This document shows positions 1-12,942 of a DNA stretch of 64,000 nucleotides, piece by piece (position 1 is the stretch's first letter; every line of letters begins with the position of its first letter). A model generated the notes under the pieces. That model saw nothing but the letters and a program-made list of their open reading frames with translations. It was not told the origin of the DNA and made no database searches. A program made the translations under genes and the position numbers. The DNA comes from Ailanthus altissimus (taxonomy: Eukaryota > Streptophyta > Magnoliopsida > Sapindales > Simaroubaceae). The stretch spans positions 11,892,501 through 11,956,500 of the forward strand of contig OX327710.1 of the NCBI GenBank assembly GCA_946807835.1, written 5' to 3'.

Positions 1-1934
1 AAGTGTATCAGCTCATTGTAGTATTTGATTAACATATTTTTAAAGGTATGGAATAAAATAGTTTTAAAATACTTTTGGCAGTGATTTGGAAGTGGAATAT
101 TTATCATGGATTTATATGTGTGTTAAGAGTAATTATGTGATATTTTTATAATTTTTGAGTTAGTATATGATTTTATAAAATTAGGAGATTGAATACTGTT
201 CAGTAAGTATCTTGATCCTGTCAGGTTAGTAGTTTGGATTCGATGGTGTGTATAGAATGGATTGTATAGAAATATTAATATAATATTTATATATAAGAAT
301 GATATATGAGTCAATAATGGTATATTTTGATTTTGGAGTAATTGGACATCATTTGATGTATTAAAAATTTTTGTTAAGTGTAAGTAGTCAGAATGACAGG
401 TTTTGAGAAACTAAGTATTTAGACCAATTTGATGTGATAAATGCATTGTGTATAATTTTGTAAGCTATTTAAAGTATTTTGTGTGAATTTTGAGACTTAT
501 GAAAGGATTAATCTCCATTGATAGGTTAAGGAGATTTAAGCCTTATAAGTATACTAGACTTTTTACTGAAATCACAATAAACATTGTAATTGTTTTGTAT
601 GATTTTGTAAATGTGGTTAGGAATATGTTTATGTTATGTCAAAGTATATTTTGATATGAAATGTGAAGATATGTATTTATAAATGTGAGCATGGACATAC
701 ATAACATATATGTGTTTTTGAAAGTAAGCTTTCAAAGTGAAATGTATTTAACAAAGAGAGCTTTTGAAGTGTAATATGTCCATGAGAAATATTTTGTGTT
801 TTAAGGGTACTTGAACTCACTGTTAACTCAGTAGGCATTTTATGTGATTTGTGGAGTCTTTATGTGTGGCTTTTCCTTCAGGATTAGTATATATTATGTG
901 TTTCGTATGTAGAGAGGATCCTATTGGTACCTAAAGGAAGAGTAAGTCATCACATTCGTGTGGTGGCGTATTGGTGCATGTGAGAGGACTCATCGATGAT
1001 CAGGGTGAGGGTTTGGCTTTTACTTTTGGGCATGAGCATTATATATGTGTGATTTAAAAACCTCACTTGTACTATTCCTCTCATACGGTATATCACCTAC
1101 GAGTTACATTTAGCTCATTATATGATATGTGATATGTAAGTTCCACTAAGTAATAGTTGAGTGATAATATTCCTATTATATGTTTTGAAAGAATATATAA
1201 GCGCTTACATGACATGTGATTTGATAAGATTATGATTTTGATTTATCACAACATATCCTACACATGCATTGTGTACATATATGTATTTGTATTTGATATA
1301 TGAAAAACTAGTATGCTTACTAAGTTTTATACTCATTATAGTTTATGATGATTTCAGGTAAATAAGGTACATGTATACTTAGCGGATTTGGTAAGGCTTC
1401 TGTTATTCCTTGGGTTCCCTAAGTTGCTAGGTTGCTGAATGTTTCATTTGGGGACACGTGGGATATGATATTTTATTTGTCCCTATTGAACAAATACTTA
1501 TATATTATTTTATTATGTGTGGATTGAATTTGGTTTAAGTTTCATCAAGTGTGGTTATTAGATGATTTTAAGTAAGAATTTGCAATGAATATATTCTGGG
1601 CTTCCGGTAACAAAGTTGCTACTGATGACATAGTAGAGTGTTAATCTCTGAGAAAACTCTGCATATCTCTGGTTTACTAATTGTCCCAGTCATAATTCAA
1701 TTGTTCTAATTCTGAAAGAAATTGAAATGAATGTTTAAATATTGGTAATAGAAGTTTATATTTTTTTGTTAGGTTATGTGTTGACTTTTAGTATTGAATT
1801 TACTAGCAGCTTGCTAAGGATTCCTATGTTGGATTAAAGATTGAAATTTTATGTAATATTATTTATGAGTACACATACATTGAATGAATGTAAGTGATGT
1901 CGTATGTCAGATCTTTTAGGTCTGGGGTGTGACA
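1..1934 (+). mobile_element. Right end of a long LTR-like repeat, probably Ty3-gypsy type
   Basis: No coding potential is visible. The stretch ends with GGTCTGGGGTGTGACA at 1919-1934, an ending typical of plant gypsy LTRs, which finish in TGTGACA. Immediately after it, from 1937, a Ty1-copia integrase reading frame resumes (FIKKL, then a stop, then MISR). This makes 1934 an insertion junction. The left end lies outside the window, so length and orientation are inferred. Assignment to gypsy rests on the end motif only; it could also be another LTR family. Confidence 0.5.
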
Positions 1935-3095
1935 TATTTCATTAAGAAACTTTAAATGATTTCAAGGAATTTAATACTATGTACTCAATTACCTACTTTA
2001 GAATGGGGTTATGCAATTTTGCATACTACAACATTAATATCCTTAAGTCCAGCCTGCTTATCATAAATATTCCTCATTATAATTAGTGCTTAGTCATCAA
2101 CTTAATATATCTCATCTACGTACTTTTAGATATGTTATACAATTTTCAATTGCACCTTCTCAACACACCAAGATAGGTATCCCAATGCCGTTTAAGAATT
2201 TATATAAGTTTTGATTCACCATCTATTATTAGGTATTTAGAAACCTTAATGGGTGATCTATTTACTGCACGTTGTATAGATTGTCATTTTGATGAAACAT
2301 AGTTTTCTCTGTTAAGAGTGAGAAAAATACCTTTAGAAAATAAGCATGAACTATCTTAAGTGATCCATATTTCTCATCCAAATCCTCACACCATATAAAG
2401 TGAAAATGAAGTGCGAAATATAGTTTATGTATAACAAAGTTGCGAATAAACTGTTTAATACATTTACAGATGCATCAAAAGTAATCAAGTCATATATATT
2501 AGTTGTTAATGTATTAGCTTAGGTAGTTACTTAAGAATAATCTATTGAAATGGTAGTTGAAGAAATGTATACTACATGTCGAAAACATGATAAACCACTT
2601 AATTTTAAAGATTTTATTTCGCAAAAAAAAATATAGAATCATAATTTTATTATAAATTATGTTTAGGCTATAATTGAAACGCTATTGAAGAACTTAATGA
2701 TCATAATATAATGAAAAACTTAGAGGCCATAAGAGTATAGAATCATGATGTTCTAGCTATCATAATATAATAAGAGCCCTAAAAGCAATTCAAGTGTCAA
2801 AATTGGTTCAAGCCCCCAGAAAAGCTAGAGATATATAAATAATGATGTGTTTGCATCTACAATAATTACTAAAATAATGAATAATGATTATAAACCATTG
2901 TTTATTGATAAATGCAAACTGAGACATATTAAGTAAAATAAAAATATGCAATTCAAGTAGAATTGATTTCTTTAACCAAATGTGAAGCATTTGAACTTGT
3001 GGTCCAAATACAATAGTGTGTTAAACTCGTTTGATACACGTAGATTTTTATAAAGAAACATAATGAGAATAATAAAATTGTAAGATATAAAGTTA
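1935..3095 (+). pseudogene. Ty1-copia pol remnant: end of integrase core to start of reverse transcriptase
   Basis: Broken frames match the copia polyprotein in the right order. FIKKL and LPTLEWGYAILH (about 1937-2030) correspond to the C-terminal part of the integrase core. Next come pieces resembling the conserved TGDLFTAR-ADCHFDE block (about 2250-2300), then SENEVRNIV (about 2400-2430). Finally SLTKCEAFELVVQ and NENNKIVRYK (about 2965-3095) match the start of the reverse transcriptase. Stops and frameshifts occur every few dozen codons, so it is dead. It continues at 7439 after a nested insertion. Confidence 0.72.
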
Positions 3096-3738
3096 AATAG
3101 TCCTCTCACGTGTAGGTAATAATGAATCTATATGACTTTAAGATTTAACTTTATTCTCGTAATCACTCTTCTCGATGAGCACAACTATCAGAAGATCATA
3201 TCAAGTCTCCATTATTAAAGATGCTCAAACACAAAATGAAAAGTGTATTCTTTTAAAATAGTAAATATACATATATACATAGAACATTTTATTTTTTTTC
3301 TCTTCCTAACTCACACACACCACCAATGCCTCTTTTTTATTTTCTTCTTTATTTTCACATATACTTACTAAAAAATGATTAGCACCATTTATATAGTAGA
3401 CAAGAGTTAAGGTATTAAAATCAATATTAATTTAGTATTATTATAATTTTAAATATTTTGTAACTCTTAGAATTGATTCTAATATTTAATAAGAATAATT
3501 TAATATATTATAATTCCTACAAAAATTTAAAATAAATAACTCCTAAATAATAATATTATAAATAAATATTTGTAACCCTCAAATATTTAATATAGATTTA
3601 ATTTCTAATTTAAATATTATAACAATAATATAATAATAATAGTTTACAATATTTAACTTAGAATATTAAAACTATATTAATATTTTATAATTTATTATTC
3701 ATTTATAAAGGGTTTCAAAACCTTTTCTCCAATAGTCC
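3090..3738 (-). repeat. Left LTR (3' LTR) of a nested retroelement
   Basis: A direct repeat of 6740-7438. Shared blocks include the run from the CTTCTCGATGA motif (3167) through the TATTAATTTAGTATTATTA block to the TTCTCCAA end. Read on the minus strand it begins TTGGAGAAAAGG, preceded by a PPT-like ATGGGAC. The TGTTGGAG start is common in copia-type LTRs. The left boundary is uncertain by tens of bases because the host copia frame seems to run to about 3095. Confidence 0.62.
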
Positions 3739-6700
3739 CATTAAAGATTAGAAAACCTTTTATATAAATTTTGATAAAAAAAAATATGAAGTATAATCAA
3801 TAATGAAAAAATATATTGGAGCAAAATTCTATTATGTAATAGGTATAGGTGTCTTTTGGATTTAAACTCATACTTAGTGCTATAGAATCCATTTGAGAAA
3901 TTTGAGTAAATTATGTTTTGCACTCAGCCCATTTAATCAAATTTCAACTATAACACACATAATAGTGACGAAGACTTAGTTTTGCGGATTGGTGCATTAA
4001 TAATCTTACACTTTATCTTATTATAGTGAGAGCACTAGAGAATAACCCAATTTTATCAGTTGTGACCATCAACCGCTCTCATATAAGTGAATCCTACAAA
4101 GGTATATATAACACATGCCTTATAATAATATTTTTGTCTCGGACTAATTTAGAATAAATACCATTTCTAACGTCACACAAAATAAGCACTTTTGCCATAG
4201 GAATGAACAAAAGCATATCTCCTCTAGAATATGTCCATAACATAAATGCTAAGCAAATTACATAGTATGGATTGTTCCTATGAACCTACTTCATGGGATC
4301 GTCAATCTTAAAAGTTAGGTTACTTTCATAATTAACCCTTTTTGGATTTAAGCATATTCCTCTCAACAATTTAACAAAACTTTTCTTAAAACTCTTTTAT
4401 TTATGATTTTTCTTCGAACTCTTTATTTATGAAATTTTTTATATGGTTCCCATTTTATATAAAATAAATTTAGGCACATTCACCTCATTAATTTTATAAC
4501 ACTTTTCTTAAAAGTATTGTATGTATGATTTTTCTTGAAAATATTTTATTTATGAGATTTTTGTATAATTCTCATTTTGTATAACATGCTAAAACTTTCT
4601 TCAATCGGTTACATATTGTCTTGAAAACTTTCTCTACAAATTTTTAAAATTTAAATAAAATTCATTTTCTCAAACAAAAATGTTAGTATATACCAACAAT
4701 AAATATATGCAATATATATGTATTACAAAATAAATATGAAAACTAAAGAAGTTCTTAGCATTAAGACTTCTAATTTCTTTTTTATTAATACTCATATTTA
4801 TTAATGCGATTAAAAAATCTCCTCATTAAATAAATTTCTTTTTTTATAAAAATTTGTTGTTTCACATAAAAAATTTATCTATACAATTATAAAAGTAAGA
4901 TATGCACAAATAAAGACAAATCTCTTCACTAGACATGTTATTTACAAACAAGAAGTCTTTCACAACTAAAATATTATAAAAAGAATATTAATAATTATAA
5001 CATTAGTTTCAGATATAAACCCAAAATTCTATAGACTAGCAACCTTTGTAGCACAATGTATAGAAAGAAAATTAAGATGCTAATAAATTATCAGCATATC
5101 AATCAACAATGTCACAATTTCTTACTTTTAGCTTATATAAAAATTAATAAGTCAAACTTAGAATATACTTGAAATATAATGAACTATACACAAGTCAATT
5201 TATACTAAATTAACATAACACCATGACAAGAAAGTAAATATACCATGGAAGGATTCAATTAAACCAAACTAATTATTTAAATAAAGTATATATGTACACT
5301 TTGGATTTTTTGATGATAGGTTTTGTATAGATAATTTCCTTTCCCTTTTTTTTTTCCTTATCTTTCTATGTGGACACCTGATCCACCTCTGTAATCTTTC
5401 TCCTTCTTTAATATACTATTTTTCTTCTCAAAATAAAAGAAAGTACTCTAGCTACCACTTTTTTAAACCTTAGGTTAAGATTCTTCTCTTAGATTGTTAC
5501 AATTAGAGAAACCTTAAAACTTTAAATATATGAAAAGTATTGCAATTTATAGGTAAAATATTGTTGGCTACCTTTAAGTCACTAGGGGCACAATTGCATA
5601 TTTGGGGTAACTATATATACCATATTCATTCTAGTGAACACAAGAACCAACAATAAATAAACAAATAAAACCTATATAGTAATCTTTTCTCAATTGGTAT
5701 ATGTTATTGAAGCTCTCGTAAATAGATATATTTGCATGACAAATACTAGGGATATTAAATCTGTGCATGAGGGTACTATCCATGCCCGCTAAACATCTCT
5801 TGCACAGTCTATTTGTCTAAATATTTATGATAAATGATGGTTCAAATCAATATGATTTCTTTATCGTTTCAAATGAGATTTCATGTTTATTTATGATAGT
5901 GGAATTATGCATTCTGTAAATGATAAATAAGCAATATGTTCAAAAATGTAAAAGAAAAGTTTAAACACTTAAAGCTCCATAATTCTTACACCTTGCATTT
6001 CCATACAAGTCAGCACCCATAATATTTAAGCTCTAACACTATCAAATGATGACATTGAAGGAAGAACTATAATCAATAATAAAGTAAAGCCACACAAAAA
6101 GATTATATATTCGAATTCCTATCTTGTATTTTAGAATATCAAAGAAGAAACTATTGCACACATTTCTAATCAATACATCAACACTTTAGTATTTAATACG
6201 AAAAACTCGTAATATAACACATAAAAAAAATAACACTAATAAGAAAAGTATATATAACAATCGAATCGTTCTAGTAACTATGATTAAGAAAGAATTATAA
6301 TCTCTTTTAGTAATCAATTTCATAATAAAATAGTTTGCATATACAATATATTTTTCACTACAATCTTAAAAATAAGATTATCAAAAGTAGATTAAACAAC
6401 TAATAACATAAGGCCTAACACATGAAATTCAAACTAACTTTTATTATCTCCCCAACAATGGATACTACCAAACATTATTAGCACATTTGAGTAGTAATTA
6501 CAAACTTCACGCAAATAAAGAACAAATTAAATATATACATATACAAATAAAAAGAACACTATTTGGCTTTAAATTGTTGGGTATATATTTATTCTAAAAT
6601 TTATTCAACTATATCTATATATAAATATATATTGTTAAATATTTATAAAATAAAATCATCAACAATCATAATATAAAATAAAATATAAAAGAGAGTGAAA

Positions 6701-6739
6701 AAAACTTAGCCCTGAGCATAAAGAGATATGCCATAGAGT
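3739..6739 (-). mobile_element. Internal region of the nested LTR element, non-coding
   Basis: About 3 kb of very AT-rich DNA between the two direct repeats. I see no gag or pol motifs on either strand; the longest open frames are about 60 codons and look random. The element may be a large non-autonomous (LARD-like) element or an autonomous one decayed beyond recognition. A clear tRNA-primer site was not found; a weak TGGCATATC on the minus strand near 6720-6730 is the only candidate. Confidence 0.45.
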
Positions 6740-7438
6740 ATTTATCTTAAAGCCAAATAATCCTCCCTTTATGTAGGTAGTGACAGATCTATACGACTAT
6801 AAGATTTAATCCTATGTTTGCAGCTACTCTTCTCGATGAACATAACCACCGAAAGATCATACGAAGTCTCCATTGTTAAAATTGCTCAAAACACAAAATA
6901 AAAAGTATATTTTTTTAAAATAGTATATATACACATATACATATATATAGAACCCTTTATTTTCTTTTACATAGAATTCTTTATTTATTTTTTCTCTTCT
7001 TCACTCATACACACATACCACCAATGCCCATTTTCTCTTCTCTTCTTTATTTTCACATAAACTCACTAAAGAATGATTAGCACTATTTATATAGTGGTAG
7101 ATAAAGGTTAAGGTATTAAGATCAATATTAATTTAGCATTATTATAATTTTAAATATTTTGTAACTCTTAGAATTAATTTTAATATTTAATAAGAATAAT
7201 TTAATGTATTATAACTCCTACAATAACTTAAAATAAATATCTCTCAAATTATAATAATATTATAAATAAATATTTGTAACTCTCAAATATTTAATAAATG
7301 TTTAATGGCTAATTTAAATATTATAACAATGATATAATAATAATAGTTTATAATTTTTAACTTAAAATATTAAAACTATATTAAAATTTTATAACTTATT
7401 ATTCATTTATAAAAGGTTTTAAAACCTTCTTCTCCAAC
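6740..7438 (-). repeat. Right LTR (5' LTR) of the nested retroelement
   Basis: Direct-repeat partner of 3090-3738, diverged by substitutions and small indels. On the minus strand it starts TGTTGGAGAAGAAGG. Directly to its right the host copia reverse transcriptase frame resumes with GFS and then ETYSLVID, so the element end is placed at 7438 to within a few bases. Confidence 0.62.
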
Positions 7439-9236
7439 AAAGGCTTCTCATAAAGACTTTGTATTTATTATAGGGAGACTTATTCTCTTGTAATAGATAA
7501 CATTATGTTTCAAATTTTGATTAGTTTGGCTATATAAAAAGAAATAGACATTTGTCTTATGGATATGGTGATAGCCTACTTATATGGCTCACTTGATATT
7601 GATATTTATATTAAAAACCCTAAAGGATTTAGAATGTCTGAAGTATTTCAATCACTAACTTCGAACTTATATTTTATAAAGATACAAAAATCCCTATATA
7701 AGTTAAATTAATCTAGATGCATGTAGTATAATCACCTCAATAAAGTACTTGATGAAAGAGAAATATGTTAATAATTCCATCTATTCTTATGTATTCATTA
7801 AGAAGTAAGAATCTTGCTTTATCATCACAGTAGTTTATGTTGATGACGTGGATCTAATAAGAACTTTTGAAGAGCTTTACAAATAGCTCCAACCTTAGAA
7901 GAAACTGAAATAATGAAAAGTTTACTATGAAAAGCCTTGTGTCCTTGAAGTAACACAAGTACCTAAAAAGAGGGAGATATAATTGAAAACACTCTTGATA
8001 AGCGTGGTATCCTTGATGAGACACGAATCCTAATATTACTCTAACCTAAGAAAAGGTTGTAAATGAAAATTTTTATTCTTAAAGAGTGATGTGTCATAGA
8101 TGAGATACAAGCCCCAAACAAGCTCAAACCCTAGAACAGATATATATGAAATTTTGCTCCAAAATAGTGATATAGCTTAAATTAATAAAAACCATGGTTG
8201 TTAGCCATAGAAAGGCTAGATATAGAGTACTCGATGACATGTTTATAATAGCTACTAACATCATACGATCTTAATTGTAAATAAAATAAATATTTTGAAG
8301 GAAAATAAAATATTGTCTCAAATTACAAATCAAGCACAATTTTTTAAATGAAATCTTTATCTACCAAATAAATTATATTGAGAAAATTTTGAAGTATTTC
8401 AACATGAATAAAGTTTTTTCATTAAGTGTCCTAATGGTAATTTGATCTCTTAATCCTAAAAAAGATGCATTTCGTCCCAAAGAGGAAGATGAAGAGGTAC
8501 TAGGTCTTGAAGTACTTTATTTGAGTACGATTAGTGCTTTATTATATTTAACATAATGCAGTAAACTGAATATAGCATTCTCAGTAAACTTATTGGTGAG
8601 GTTTAATTCGGCACCAACCAAAAGATATTGGAATGGTATTAAACATATTTTTTTGTTATCTTTATGGAATAATGGATTTAGAATTATATTATTCTAACGG
8701 GCTAATACAAAATCTAAATTTTGTTGGTAATGTTAATGTAGGTTATTTATTTGATCCCCATAAAGTTCGCTCATAAAAATGATATGTTTTCACTTATAAT
8801 GGTACAACAATCTCTTGAAAGTCCACGAAGCAAACTATTATTGTTACATTCTCAAATTATGTAGAAATTCTTGCATTACAGGAAGCAAACAGAGAGTTTA
8901 TATTGTTGCAATCAATCATCCATCATATTTAGAAAATTCTATTATAAATCCTACAACAACTATATATAAAGATAATATTACTTGTATTGCTCAAGTTATA
9001 AGAGGATACAACAAAAGAGACATGACCAAGTATATAGTACCAAAGTTATTTTACACTTATGAGCTCCGAGAAAATAAGAAAATTGATGTCAGATAGATAC
9101 ATTGTATTGATAATTTTGCAAATTTATTCATCAAAACTTTACCTACATCCACATTTGAAATGATGGTATATGACATCGATATACGACATCTTAACAAACT
9201 ATCATATTAATACATTTTATTTTGAGGGGGAGCTTC
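7436..9236 (+). pseudogene. Ty1-copia pol remnant: reverse transcriptase and RNase H
   Basis: This continues the element interrupted at about 3095. Reverse transcriptase pieces in order are ETYSLVID (7467), LISLAI, then MDMVIAYLYGSLDIDIY (7559), QKSLYKL (about 7685) and VYVDD, the catalytic YVDD at 7836-7847. The RNase H end is readable at 8935-9096: TTIYKDNITCIAQ, then GYNKRDMTKYIVPKLFYTYEL, interrupted upstream by frameshifts. In intact relatives this is the TIYEDN-ACIAQ and TKHI-PKFF region. Many stops show it is dead. It is an old insertion in the same orientation as RPT1. Confidence 0.75.
9222..9231 (+). other. Polypurine tract of the first copia element
   Basis: GAGGGGGAG lies about 125 bases past the readable RNase H end, where copia elements carry the plus-strand primer tract next to the 3' LTR. 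The 3' LTR itself is not recognisable downstream. Confidence 0.45.
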
Positions 9237-10210
9237 ATATTAGGAGGAGTATGATCTATTAATGATAGTGTTGAAATTTGTGCTTATGTGCCATCCCATT
9301 TTGTATGAGTATTTAATTTTAAAATTTATACAATTGACATTTCTTTTAATTACTAATTACATTTATTGAAATGGTAAGATGCTTGGAACATTTTAGATAT
9401 TGTATAATGTAAAAGAGTTTAGATCAGTGCTAATATTTAACAATATCTAAAGAGTTAGAGTCTTATCTGAAATGGGACAAAGACCTTGGAATATATTAGT
9501 AATGATATAGTTGCAAAGGATTGCAAATAGTACTAGGAAATGTTATTATGCAAATATATTCAAAATACTAAGTTCCTGGTCTATTTTACTGATGCGGGTC
9601 TATCAGTGAAACCCTAATATATATAGATTAGTGTATGTCTAAATTTGGATGGTCCAGATAGTTAATCTTAGTATACTATAAGCTTAGTGGAAGCTTGTAT
9701 AGGCATACATGTATTCAGTAAGGATTGAATACTGAACAGATTAAGAAGACAAAGCCTAGTAAACCTTACTTTTGATTTCCATCGTACTATTTAGTTTTTT
9801 TAGAATTATTATATTATAAGTCATTAATAAGAAGGCTTGTATAAATAGGAAAGTTCATTGCTTTGTAAAATCATACGAGTGAATTGAAATATTTATGCAC
9901 TTTTAGGGCTATATAGGTATTACAATAGATCGAGTTTGGGATGGATGCCCTTAAACTCATATCCGCATCCATTTAAAATAGCCTTCTTTAGTAATCAACT
10001 GAGCAAAAAGCCAGCCCTTTATGAAATACCAAATCATTCCCAAACCCGTTGTGAGTTTGAAGTTTCATTACCAAATTTGCTTTAGCGGGTTTATACTCAT
10101 TACCAAACCCACAATGGGTTATTCGTGAATTTTAAGTGGATTTTAAATTTATATAATAAAAATTAAAATAATAACCTTAATTTAAATAAAAATTTAGAAA
10201 ATATAGCAAT
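9237..10210. other. Intergenic DNA, old repeats
   Basis: No gene is visible. Around 9950-10130 the sequence repeats short motifs such as AAACCC, CATTACCAAA and GGGTTTATACTCATTACC. Similar Cs-and-Gs-in-runs text recurs at 11640-11720, 12650-12680 and 63740-63800. It resembles a dispersed non-autonomous element family, which I cannot name. Confidence 0.35.
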
Positions 10211-11085
10211 TATAAGTTTATAATCATATCATTAATTCAAAAATATTATTAATCAAAATATAGCAATTTTACCCATATTATATATAATTTCTTGAAATAT
10301 CGTTGGTGTTTGATTTGAATCCACCTCAACTTTCATTGTTAGAAAATCATTTGCTTCACTAACATAGAGCTTTCATCAATAAAATTATAAGTTTATAATC
10401 ATATTATTAATTCAAAAATATTATCAATCAAAATATAGCAATTTTACCCATATTATATATAATTTTTTGAAGTATCGTTGGTGTTTGATTTGAATCCACC
10501 TCAACTTTTATTGTTAGAAAATCATTTGCTTCACTACCATAGAGCTTTCATTAATAAAATTATAAGTTTATAATCATATCATTAATTTAGAAATATTATT
10601 AATTAAAATATAGCAATTTTACCCATATTATATATAATTTCTTGAAGTATCGTTGGTGTTTGATTTGAATCCACCTCAACTTTCATTGTTAGAAAATCAT
10701 TTGCTTCACTACCATAGAGCTTTCATCAATAAAATTATAAGTTTATAATTATATTATTAATTCAAAAATATTATCAATCAAAATATAACAATTTTACCCA
10801 TATTATATATAATTTTTTGAAGTATCGTTGGTGTTTGATTTGAATCCACCTCAACTTTCATTGTTAGAAAATCATTTGCTTCACTATCATAGAGCTTTCA
10901 TCAATAAAATTATAAGTTTATAATCATATCATTAATTCAGAAATATTATTAATCAAAATATAGCAATTTTACCCATATTATATATAATTTCTTGAAGTAT
11001 CGTTGGTGTTTGATTTGAATCCACCTCAACTTTCATTGTTAGAAAATCATTTGCTTCACTATAATAGAGCTTTCATCACTTGTTA
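10211..11085. repeat. 175-bp tandem array, five copies with A/B alternation
   Basis: The motif TATAAGTTTATAAT recurs at 10211, 10386, 10561, 10736 and 10911, an exact 175-bp period with no indels. Each unit carries AATATAGCAATTTTACCC (copy 4 AATATAACA), TATCGTTGGTGTTTGATTTG and GAAAATCATTTGCTTCACTA. Copies 1, 3 and 5 share CATATCATT, ATTATTAAT and TTTCTTG. Copies 2 and 4 share TATTATT, ATTATCAAT and TTTTTTG. The array is therefore a dimeric (350-bp) order A-B-A-B-A. The last copy diverges after GAGCTTTCATCA. Confidence 0.95.
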
Positions 11086-11837
11086 CAAACAATAAATTGT
11101 TACCAATCTCGATTTATTCAATAAAAAGCATTAAAAATTAATGATAACATTATAAAAAATAATCAAATCATTCTACATAATAAATTGTTAATATCATCAG
11201 GTTCATTTTCTACTCATGAGTGCTGGGGTTGGATTATTTTTTTGATAAAAAGAGAAACTATGAAATGGTTGGATTGTGAGTCAAACATACTTTTATTTGT
11301 AGAAGAATATAAGTTAGCGTTTAATCTTTCAAGAATTTTGTTCTTCTAAAAAGAAAATGGTTATGATTTACTTTAAAAAAAATAAAGAATAAATATTTAT
11401 CAAATAAATAAAGAATAAACTCACTTTGTTTGGGCTGTAAGTTTGAGAGGAAGACGAGAATAAAAAAATCTAAAATTTGTTATAATGAAAAAGACAACTG
11501 TAGAGTAAAGAAAGTTTAAGTTTTAATCTTAGAAAAGAAAATAAGTACTAAAATAGAATGATAGCCACGTTTTAAGTTTTAACTTAAAACTATTAAAAAA
11601 GTTATTTTTTATAAAAAAAATTAAAAATAGTAACATTTGCGAGTATGCGGATACCCGCAACTGTATCCGTGAATTTTATACTAAACTTATATTCGTACCA
11701 AATTCGCTACAAATTTTTATTTTACATATTAAATCTATACCAAATATGTTTCAAACCTTATCAAATTATTTCCAATGCAAATAGATTTTAGCAAGTTTGA
11801 GGGTTTGTGTGTATTTTTGTCATCTGTAAAGCTATGT
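11086..11837. other. Intergenic AT-rich DNA
   Basis: No gene is supported. A short stretch at 11640-11720 has GCGGATACCCGCA-like text resembling the repeat noted near 9950-10130. Otherwise it is A/T-rich with homopolymer runs. Confidence 0.4.
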
Positions 11838-12082
11838 GGTATATCATAGGATAGGACGAGATTAGATTAGATTGGAATTGTTAGAATTATAGGATAGAAA
11901 ATGATTGAATTATATTATAAATAGTTCTTTTTAGTTATTTAATAACTATATTAAAATTAAATATTGATTTAGTTTCTATTTGCATTAATGTACAAGAAAG
12001 CAATATTTTTGTAATATTCGAACACTTTTAATAATAAAATTTTATATATTATCCAATCCAATCCTATCCTATCAAATATACC
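11838..12082. mobile_element. MITE of about 245 bp with terminal inverted repeats
   Basis: The left end GGTATATCATAGGATAGGA is the inverted complement, with a few mismatches, of the right end TCCTATCCTATCAAATATACC. The repeat extends inward through the GATTAGATTAGATTGG block (right side CCAATCCAATCC). The inside is AT-rich and non-coding. I could not fix a target-site duplication, so the superfamily is open. Confidence 0.6.
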
Positions 12083-12689
12083 TAACACAATAAATTACTA
12101 AATAAAAATAAATAATTTAATTTATATTTATTAAATTAAAAAAATTAGTGAAGTTCTATCTCTCAAATAATCCTTTTCTTATTTTGAGAGATAAACGGTG
12201 GGTTTTATGTGGGACTCATACTATTTATCCTTCACCTCTTTTTGGTGCTAAATATAAGATTGGCTTAGGAGGGGACAATTTTTATCCAATTCCAAGCCAA
12301 TCTCATAAAACAAAATTACTTTAAATTCATCATCTAACTAGTAGCCAAGCAATTCATTATCTTACTAGCAGGTGTCAGCACTTTTAAAATTAAATTGTTA
12401 GATTAAAGTCAAGTTGGAGTCCCTCTAATTTATTGTTTTCACAAAATTTTTTATATAAATTTCTCGAATAATTGATGTACAAGTTTCAATTATTGCTTGG
12501 TGTATTTTGTATTCAATTAAGCATTATCTATTGATACATGCTGGTTTTGTAAAAACAAAAAATTGTGGAAATTTGAAATAAAAAAATAGTTTTAAAATTT
12601 AATTATATATTAAAAATTTGGTGTGGATATTCAGTATTTACCGAGTTGGTTCGGGTACCCGACCCTACCCGTTAAAGTAACTTGTCAGC

Positions 12690-12942
12690 AAAGAAAGATG
12701 GTTCTCCCGAAATAAACTCTACCCCCGAAGCGGAGCTAACACAAAGATCTCTCTGCAACTCCCTCAAAAACCAAACACCTAGACAACGTCGTTTCGTCGC
12801 AAGCACTTCGCCGACGCCGTGTCCCAGTCAAAGCCCAAACTTTCTCGCTAGCTAAACATTAACTCCCTAGTCTCCATCAACATTATTTATTTGTTTGATA
12901 ATTTTGTTTTGGCGCTTGAGATTTGGTTAGGGTTTCTATTTA
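12690..12942 (+). promoter_or_regulatory. Probable RPT1 core promoter and first leader exon
   Basis: GC content rises sharply here relative to the flanks, as at many plant housekeeping starts. The stretch holds CGTCGTTTCGTCG (about 12788-12800), part of the AAACGAC-type motif seen in plant housekeeping promoters. A GCCCA at 12833-12837 is TGGGC on the minus strand, the core reported for proteasome-related cis-elements. A telo-box-like TTAGGGTTT is at 12927-12935. A donor-like AC/GTATGT near 12942 could end the first leader exon. The transcription start is not fixed. Confidence 0.45.

Noticed and set aside
10211..11085. CRISPR-like array
   Set aside because: The 175-bp units repeat over their whole length with no unique spacers, and the context is a plant nuclear genome; it is a satellite-type array.
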